Shown here: in pieces, positions 60,180 through 64,000 of the stretch | Position numbering within the stretch: position 1 is the stretch's first letter | How the letters are laid out: every line of letters begins with the position of its first letter | Assembly: GCA_035308765.1 (NCBI GenBank) | Contig: DATGGA010000064.1 | Location: 44,536-108,535 of the forward strand | Source: RBG-16-66-20 sp035308765 | GTDB lineage: Bacteria > Pseudomonadota > Gammaproteobacteria > Burkholderiales > SG8-39 | Direction of reading: 5' to 3' | Length of the DNA: 64,000 nucleotides | Notes under the pieces: model-generated | Seen by the model: only the letters and a program-made list of their open reading frames with translations | The model's database searches: none | What the model was told of the DNA's origin: nothing | Program-made: the position numbers and the translations under genes

Positions 60180-60937
60180 TGCGCGGGCCGCTTGCCGCCG
60201 CGGCGCTGGCCGCCTGCCTCTCGCTGCCGGGAACGGCGTTCGCGCTGTTCGACGATGACGTCGCGCGCGCCCGGGTGGAGGAAGTGCGCAAGCAGGTCGG
60301 GCTGATGGAGGAGCGGATCTCGAAGCTGGAAGACCGGCGCGCGCTGGTCGACCTCGACTCGCAGATCGAGGCCTTGAAGATCGAAATTGCGCGCATGCGC
60401 GGCCAGCTCGAAGTAATCCAGAACCAGATCGAGACTGCGGACAAGCGCAGCAAGGACCTCTACCTCGACATCGATACGCGGCTGCGCAAGATCGAGCAGC
60501 CGAAGGAAACGGCAGGCGCGAATCCCGCGAATCCCCCGGATACGCTGCCGCAGCCCGCGGAGACCAAGGCCTACGAGGCGGCGCTCAACCAGTTCAAGCT
60601 TGGCAACTATCCGCTTGCGATCTCCGCCTTCCAGGGCCTGCTGGTCACGTATCCGGCCAGCAAGCTCGCGCCCAATGCCCAGTACTGGATCGGCAACGCG
60701 CAGGCCGCGCAGGGCCAGTACAAGCTGGCGATTTTCTCGCACCAGAAATTGCTGGCCACCTGGCCGGACGACGCCAAGGCGCCGGACTCGATGATGAGCA
60801 TCGCTACCGCCCAGGAAGCGCTGGGCGACCGGCGCGGGGCGCAGAAGACCCTCGAGGCCCTGCTCGCCAAGTATCCGCAGAGCCCCGCGGCGGCGAGCGC
60901 GAAGCAGCGCCTTGCCCAGGGCGCGGCGAAGAAGTAG
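60179..60937 (+). CDS. cpoB: Cell division coordinator CpoB (YbgF)
   Basis: Periplasmic TolA-binding protein that coordinates peptidoglycan synthesis with outer-membrane constriction. Signal peptide ending near TAFA (residue 22), an N-terminal coiled coil (about 28-110, LEDRRALVDLDSQIEALK), and a C-terminal TPR domain (YEAALNQFKLGNYPLAISAF, APNAQYWIGNAQAAQGQYK). ATG at 60179 is preferred over the TTG at 60176. The 3' end overlaps the annotated queC start by 26 bases. Confidence 0.94.
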   Translation: MRGPLAAAALAACLSLPGTAFALFDDDVARARVEEVRKQVGLMEERISKLEDRRALVDLDSQIEALKIEIARMRGQLEVIQNQIETADKRSKDLYLDIDTRLRKIEQPKETAGANPANPPDTLPQPAETKAYEAALNQFKLGNYPLAISAFQGLLVTYPASKLAPNAQYWIGNAQAAQGQYKLAIFSHQKLLATWPDDAKAPDSMMSIATAQEALGDRRGAQKTLEALLAKYPQSPAAASAKQRLAQGAAKK

Positions 60938-61631
60938 CGAACGCAGGGGCTGCGGCGTAAAAGCGGTCATCCTTCTTTCCGGCGGCCTCGATTCGGCGAC
61001 CACTCTCGCCTGGGCGAAGCGCCAGGGCTACGAGTGCTGGTGCCTGTCGGTGGATTACGGGCAGCGTCATGCTGTGGAACTCGACGCGGCGATGCGCGTC
61101 GCCAGGCAGTTCGGTGCTGCCGGGCACAGAGTGCAGAAGCTGGACCTTGCGCAGATCGGCGGCTCGGCGCTCACGGACCGCGCGATCGAGGTTCCGACGG
61201 ACGGCGTGCAGCCCGGTATTCCGGTGACCTACGTTCCGGCGCGCAATACCATCCTGCTGTCGCTCGCGCTGGGCTGGGCGGAGGTTCTCGGCGCGCAGCA
61301 CATATTCGTCGGCGCCAATGCGGTTGATTACTCCGGCTACCCGGATTGCCGGCCGGAATACCTGCGCGCGTTCGAGGCCATGGCGAACCTCGCCACGAAG
61401 TCGGCCATCGAAGGCCGCAATATCGAAGTACGCGGCCCGCTGGTCGATCTGTCCAAGGCGGCGATCGTCAAGCTGGCGCTTGAGCTCGGCGTGGACCCGG
61501 CGATGACCGTGTCCTGCTATCAGCCCGATGTTCGGGCAGGGGCCTGCGGCGTCTGCGACGCCTGCCGCATCCGCAAGGCGGGATTCGAGGCCGCGGGCGT
61601 GCCGGACAGCACGCGCTACACTCGCCCGTAA
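60912..61631 (+). CDS. queC: 7-cyano-7-deazaguanine synthase
   Basis: ATP-dependent conversion of 7-carboxy-7-deazaguanine to preQ0 in queuosine synthesis. Motifs: PP-loop LLSGGLDSATTLAWAK, DYGQRHAVEL, PARNTILLSLALGWAE, and the zinc-binding end SCYQPDVRAGACGVCDACR. The family start (MKAVILLSGG) falls on GTA at 60957, which is not a usual start codon. The only in-frame start nearby is TTG at 60912, inside cpoB, adding 15 residues. The start codon overlap with the transporter gene is one base. Confidence 0.92.
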   Translation: MPRARRRSSERRGCGVKAVILLSGGLDSATTLAWAKRQGYECWCLSVDYGQRHAVELDAAMRVARQFGAAGHRVQKLDLAQIGGSALTDRAIEVPTDGVQPGIPVTYVPARNTILLSLALGWAEVLGAQHIFVGANAVDYSGYPDCRPEYLRAFEAMANLATKSAIEGRNIEVRGPLVDLSKAAIVKLALELGVDPAMTVSCYQPDVRAGACGVCDACRIRKAGFEAAGVPDSTRYTRP

Positions 61632-62743
61632 TGGAGCAAACCGCATCCCAGCTTGCGCCCTACGTCGCCTGGAGCGCGTTCATCCTGGCGTTCATTTTCG
61701 GCGCCGTCGGCAACAAGACCAACTTCTGCACCATGGGCGCAGTGTCCGACTGGGTCAACATGGGGAGCCTCAACCGCATGCGCATGTGGCTGCTCGCCAT
61801 CGGCGTCGCGATCATCGGATCGAACGCGCTGCAGCTTGCCGGCCTGGTGGATCTGTCGAAATCCATCTACCCGGGGCCCAACTTCACCTGGCTTTCCTAC
61901 ATCGTCGGCGGATTCCTGTTCGGCATCGGCATGACGCTCGGCTCGGGCTGCGGCTCGAAGACGCTGATCCGCATCGGCGCCGGCAATCTCAAGTCGGTGG
62001 TGGTGTTCATCGTCGCCGGCATCGCCGCCTACATGACCCTGCGCGGGATCCTGGGCGCATTCCGCGTCGGCGTGCTCGAGCAGGCGGCGGTCACGCTGTC
62101 CACGGGTCAGGATCTGCCGTCGCTTGCGGCTCGCGCTGGGGGTTCGAGGCCGGCCTGGACGATTTTCTTCTCTCTGCTGTTCGGTCTTTCCTTCACCGCA
62201 TTCGCCTACGCATCAAAGGATTTCAGAGGCAATTTCGACTACACGCTGGGCGGCGTGGTCACCGGGCTGGTGGTGGTTGGCGGCTGGTACGTGAGCGGGC
62301 ACCTTGGCTACATGGCCGAGGATCCCAACACGCTGCAGGAAGCGTTCGTCGCCACGAACACCGGGCGGATGGAAGCGTTCTCCTTTGTTGCGCCGCTCGC
62401 CTGGTCCCTCGAATACCTGATGTTCTGGACCGACAAGACCCGGATCGTCACCTATGGCATTGCCTCCGTCGCCGGGGTGATCGCCGGTTCGGCCGCTTAC
62501 GCTCTGGCTACGGGCAAATTCCGCTGGGAGGGCTTCCGCGACGCCGAGGACACGGGCATGCACCTGATCGGCGGCCTGCTGATGGGTTTCGGCGGCATCA
62601 CCGCGCTCGGCTGCACCATCGGGCAGGGAATTTCGGGGTTCTCGACGCTGGCCCTGGGATCGATCATGACCTTCGTCGCGATCGTCGCCGGCTCGGCTGC
62701 AACGATGAAATGGCAATACTGGCGAATGACCCGAGAGGCCTGA
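61631..62743 (+). CDS. YeeE/YedE-family sulfur-compound transporter
   Basis: A 370-residue membrane protein with about ten helices. The conserved cysteine motifs of the family are present: NKTNFCTMGAVSDW (near residue 33), GMTLGSGCGSKTLIR (about 100-115) and TALGCTIGQGISG near the C-terminus. YeeE/TsuA relatives import thiosulfate via cysteine thiols. Thiosulfate or a related sulfur compound is the likely substrate. It overlaps the queC stop by one base. Confidence 0.87.
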   Translation: MEQTASQLAPYVAWSAFILAFIFGAVGNKTNFCTMGAVSDWVNMGSLNRMRMWLLAIGVAIIGSNALQLAGLVDLSKSIYPGPNFTWLSYIVGGFLFGIGMTLGSGCGSKTLIRIGAGNLKSVVVFIVAGIAAYMTLRGILGAFRVGVLEQAAVTLSTGQDLPSLAARAGGSRPAWTIFFSLLFGLSFTAFAYASKDFRGNFDYTLGGVVTGLVVVGGWYVSGHLGYMAEDPNTLQEAFVATNTGRMEAFSFVAPLAWSLEYLMFWTDKTRIVTYGIASVAGVIAGSAAYALATGKFRWEGFRDAEDTGMHLIGGLLMGFGGITALGCTIGQGISGFSTLALGSIMTFVAIVAGSAATMKWQYWRMTREA

Positions 62744-62749
62744 TAAAAT
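62744..62749 (+). promoter_or_regulatory. -10 element of tRNA-Lys
   Basis: TGATAAAAT with hexamer TAAAAT (62744-62749), directly after the transporter stop and 27 bases before the tRNA. The TG two bases upstream makes an extended -10. The -35 region is weak. Confidence 0.4.
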
Positions 62750-62776
62750 TCGCCCCCTTTCCAGCAATTTCCCTAC

Positions 62777-62852
62777 GGGTCGTTAGCTCAGCTGGTAGAG
62801 CAGCGGACTTTTAATCCGTTGGTCGCCGGTTCGAATCCGGCACGGCCTACCA
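62777..62852 (+). tRNA. tRNA-Lys (anticodon TTT)
   Basis: Acceptor GGGTCGT (62777-62783) pairs with ACGGCCT (62842-62848), with encoded ACCA. The D arm is GCTCAGCTGGTAGAGC. The anticodon arm is CGGAC-TTTTAAT-CCG type giving TTT, and the T arm is GCCGG-TTCGAAT-CCGGC. It marks the boundary to AT-richer DNA. Confidence 0.97.
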
Positions 62853-62860
62853 AATCTATC

Positions 62861-62897
62861 AAGGGGTTGGTGCATTTGCCAACCCCTTGTTCTTTTC
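62861..62897 (+). terminator. Intrinsic terminator of tRNA-Lys
   Basis: AAGGGGTTGG (62861-62870) pairs perfectly with CCAACCCCTT (62879-62888) around an 8-base loop, followed by GTTCTTTTC. It starts eight bases after the tRNA. Confidence 0.9.
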
Positions 62898-63111
62898 AAA
62901 AGTAGACTTCTAGTAGACTGGCTCATTCAAACTCCTGCATATCGGCTCAAGCACAGCGTGGTCGCAAGTCTAGCGAATCTCAGTTTCGAAGTCCCGTCGA
63001 TGTAGTGAAGGCGCCGTTGGTAGGAATACGCCAATCACCGGGCGTACACTGCTTCAACGCGATACACGAAGCACTAACCAGCATCGCTGGCTTTAGCAGC
63101 CTGGGGGGAGC
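62898..63111. other. Non-coding AT-richer junction after tRNA-Lys
   Basis: This stretch holds no convincing gene. It contains the short direct repeat TAGACT (GTAGACTTCTAGTAGACTGG, about 62901-62920). Base composition is visibly lower in GC than the preceding 62 kb, consistent with the edge of acquired DNA. No integrase fragment or tRNA 3'-end duplicate was recognised within the window. Confidence 0.4.
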
Positions 63112-64000
63112 ATGGATAAGTTGCCTGCACTTGGAGCGTTGGCTATAGCATTGTCTGGCTGCACAAGCATTCCGCCATTGAACTCCCCGGTCGATCCAAT
63201 GCACAAGGTTAACGTGAATGAAGTCGTAGAGCTTGCAAAGTGCAGCGTAAAGGGTGTGATGCGGCAGTATACGGAAGCATTGCACAAAGACAAATATGGC
63301 AACGATCCGATAGCAACTTGGATAGAAGGCGCAAAGCCCAATATCACGGTTCAACTTACGCTCAAAGCCGATAGCTTAGGCAACATAAGCCCGAGCTTTA
63401 CTCGCATTTCGCCAATCGCGGATGTAACGAATGCCCTTAGCAAATTCACTGGCCTCAATCGCTCAATTGGTTTGTCCATAAATTACAGTGAAACAGACAC
63501 TCGTCAACTCGGAATCACGTTCACTATGAACGTTGCAGACCTCGACAACTACAGTTGTGGAGGCAAAACTGACTATCCGATCCGTGCGGAATCTCCATGT
63601 GGAGACGGAGACCAATCACGAATGATGTTCAATGGTGTCGCTGCCGAAGATGTGTGCAACGACCTTAACGAGTGGACCAAATCTGTATTCCTAGACCCAA
63701 CTGGCGCGAAGGCGAGCATGCTCTTTTATGATTGGGCAAAGGCACATAACAGTCGCATACAGAAAGACGTCAAAACGTTAATGGAACAGAAGAATTCCAA
63801 ACAAAATCTCTCGGAGCGTTTCTCCCTGAAGGAGAATACTGAATCTCTTGACGAGAAGAAATTGGGCGAGGCGATCACCCAAAATAGCCAAGAACCGGCC
63901 AACAATGTCAGCCCATTTGATAGTCTTACTTACGCCCTCACGTTTAGCGTAGTGAAAGGTGGCGGCTTTACGCCTAGTGTGAAACTGGTTCACTTCACAC
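63112..64000 (+). CDS. Hypothetical lipoprotein, 3' truncated by window end
   Basis: An uninterrupted frame from ATG 63112 to the last base (296 codons) with no stop. The start MDKLPALGALAIALSGC has a classic lipobox (LSGC, Cys17), and GGGGAG lies just upstream. The mature part is hydrophilic, with paired cysteines (NYSCGGKTDYP, ESPCGDGDQS, AEDVCNDLNEW) and a helical Lys/Glu/Gln-rich segment near 230-265 before a GGGFTPSVKLVHF strand at the edge. GC content and codon use differ clearly from the rest of the window, suggesting transfer. I do not recognise the family. Confidence 0.75.
   Translation, partial: MDKLPALGALAIALSGCTSIPPLNSPVDPMHKVNVNEVVELAKCSVKGVMRQYTEALHKDKYGNDPIATWIEGAKPNITVQLTLKADSLGNISPSFTRISPIADVTNALSKFTGLNRSIGLSINYSETDTRQLGITFTMNVADLDNYSCGGKTDYPIRAESPCGDGDQSRMMFNGVAAEDVCNDLNEWTKSVFLDPTGAKASMLFYDWAKAHNSRIQKDVKTLMEQKNSKQNLSERFSLKENTESLDEKKLGEAITQNSQEPANNVSPFDSLTYALTFSVVKGGGFTPSVKLVHFT

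Noticed and set aside
62853..63111. Prophage or integrase remnant next to tRNA-Lys
   Set aside because: Only a compositional change and a small TAGACT repeat are visible; no integrase motif and no duplicate of the tRNA end occur within the window.

Overview
The window is GC-rich, densely packed bacterial chromosome. Gene content and order point to a betaproteobacterium: cox3/DUF2909/SURF1/ctaB/SCO, rpoH-ftsX-ftsE-ftsY, lolB-ispE-tRNA-Gln-prs-rplY-pth-ychF, ruvCAB-ybgC-tolQRAB-pal-cpoB-queC. No genus is identifiable by eye. Many genes overlap by 1-4 bases, so most of the window is operonic.

Layout. 1-3.6 kb: end of a cytochrome oxidase operon and its assembly genes; no heme A synthase gene lies at its usual place. 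3.5-7.1 kb (minus): ftsY-ftsE-ftsX and rpoH, with a CIRCE heat-shock operator over the rpoH promoter. 7.1-9 kb: rsmD, coaD, mutM. 9-16 kb: a TPR protein, lolB, ispE, tRNA-Gln, prs, rplY, pth, ychF. 16-22.6 kb: a mixed stretch (DNA repair methyltransferase, cNMP-binding protein, ankyrin protein, diheme peroxidase, GNAT, desaturase, aldehyde dehydrogenase). 22.7-33.6 kb: a complete phosphate module, pstSCAB-phoU-phoB-phoR-sixA, then ppx and ppk1. 33.6-43.2 kb: a lipid locus with dgkA, two GT4 glycosyltransferases, a PAP2 phosphatase, psd, pssA, a PlcP-like metallophosphoesterase, a membrane-anchored class III aminotransferase and two unknown membrane proteins. 43.4-49.9 kb: an EAL/GGDEF protein and a phnH-phoD-alkaline phosphatase operon. 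49.9-53.1 kb: accessory metabolism. 53.2-62.9 kb: yebC, ruvCAB, the tol-pal operon, queC, a YeeE-type transporter and tRNA-Lys. After tRNA-Lys base composition becomes AT-richer, and a lipoprotein gene runs off the window end.

The most notable system is a predicted Pho-controlled membrane-lipid remodelling locus. I read PhoB-box-like sites (7-mers resembling CTGTCAT at 11-base spacing) before pstS, GT4-1, the aminotransferase, the 39.7 kb membrane protein, pssA, plcP, the EAL/GGDEF gene and phnH; a weaker series precedes GT4-2. In several cases the box ends exactly 10 bases before a TAGNNT-type -10 element. The inferred pathway is: PssA and Psd make phosphatidylethanolamine; the PlcP-like enzyme removes phosphorylated head groups under phosphate starvation; the GT4 enzymes glycosylate the diacylglycerol; DgkA and PAP2 adjust diacylglycerol and phosphatidate pools; PhoD and the second phosphatase scavenge phosphate outside the cytoplasm. 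The aminotransferase and the Pho-boxed membrane protein are the least explained parts and could represent an undescribed branch.
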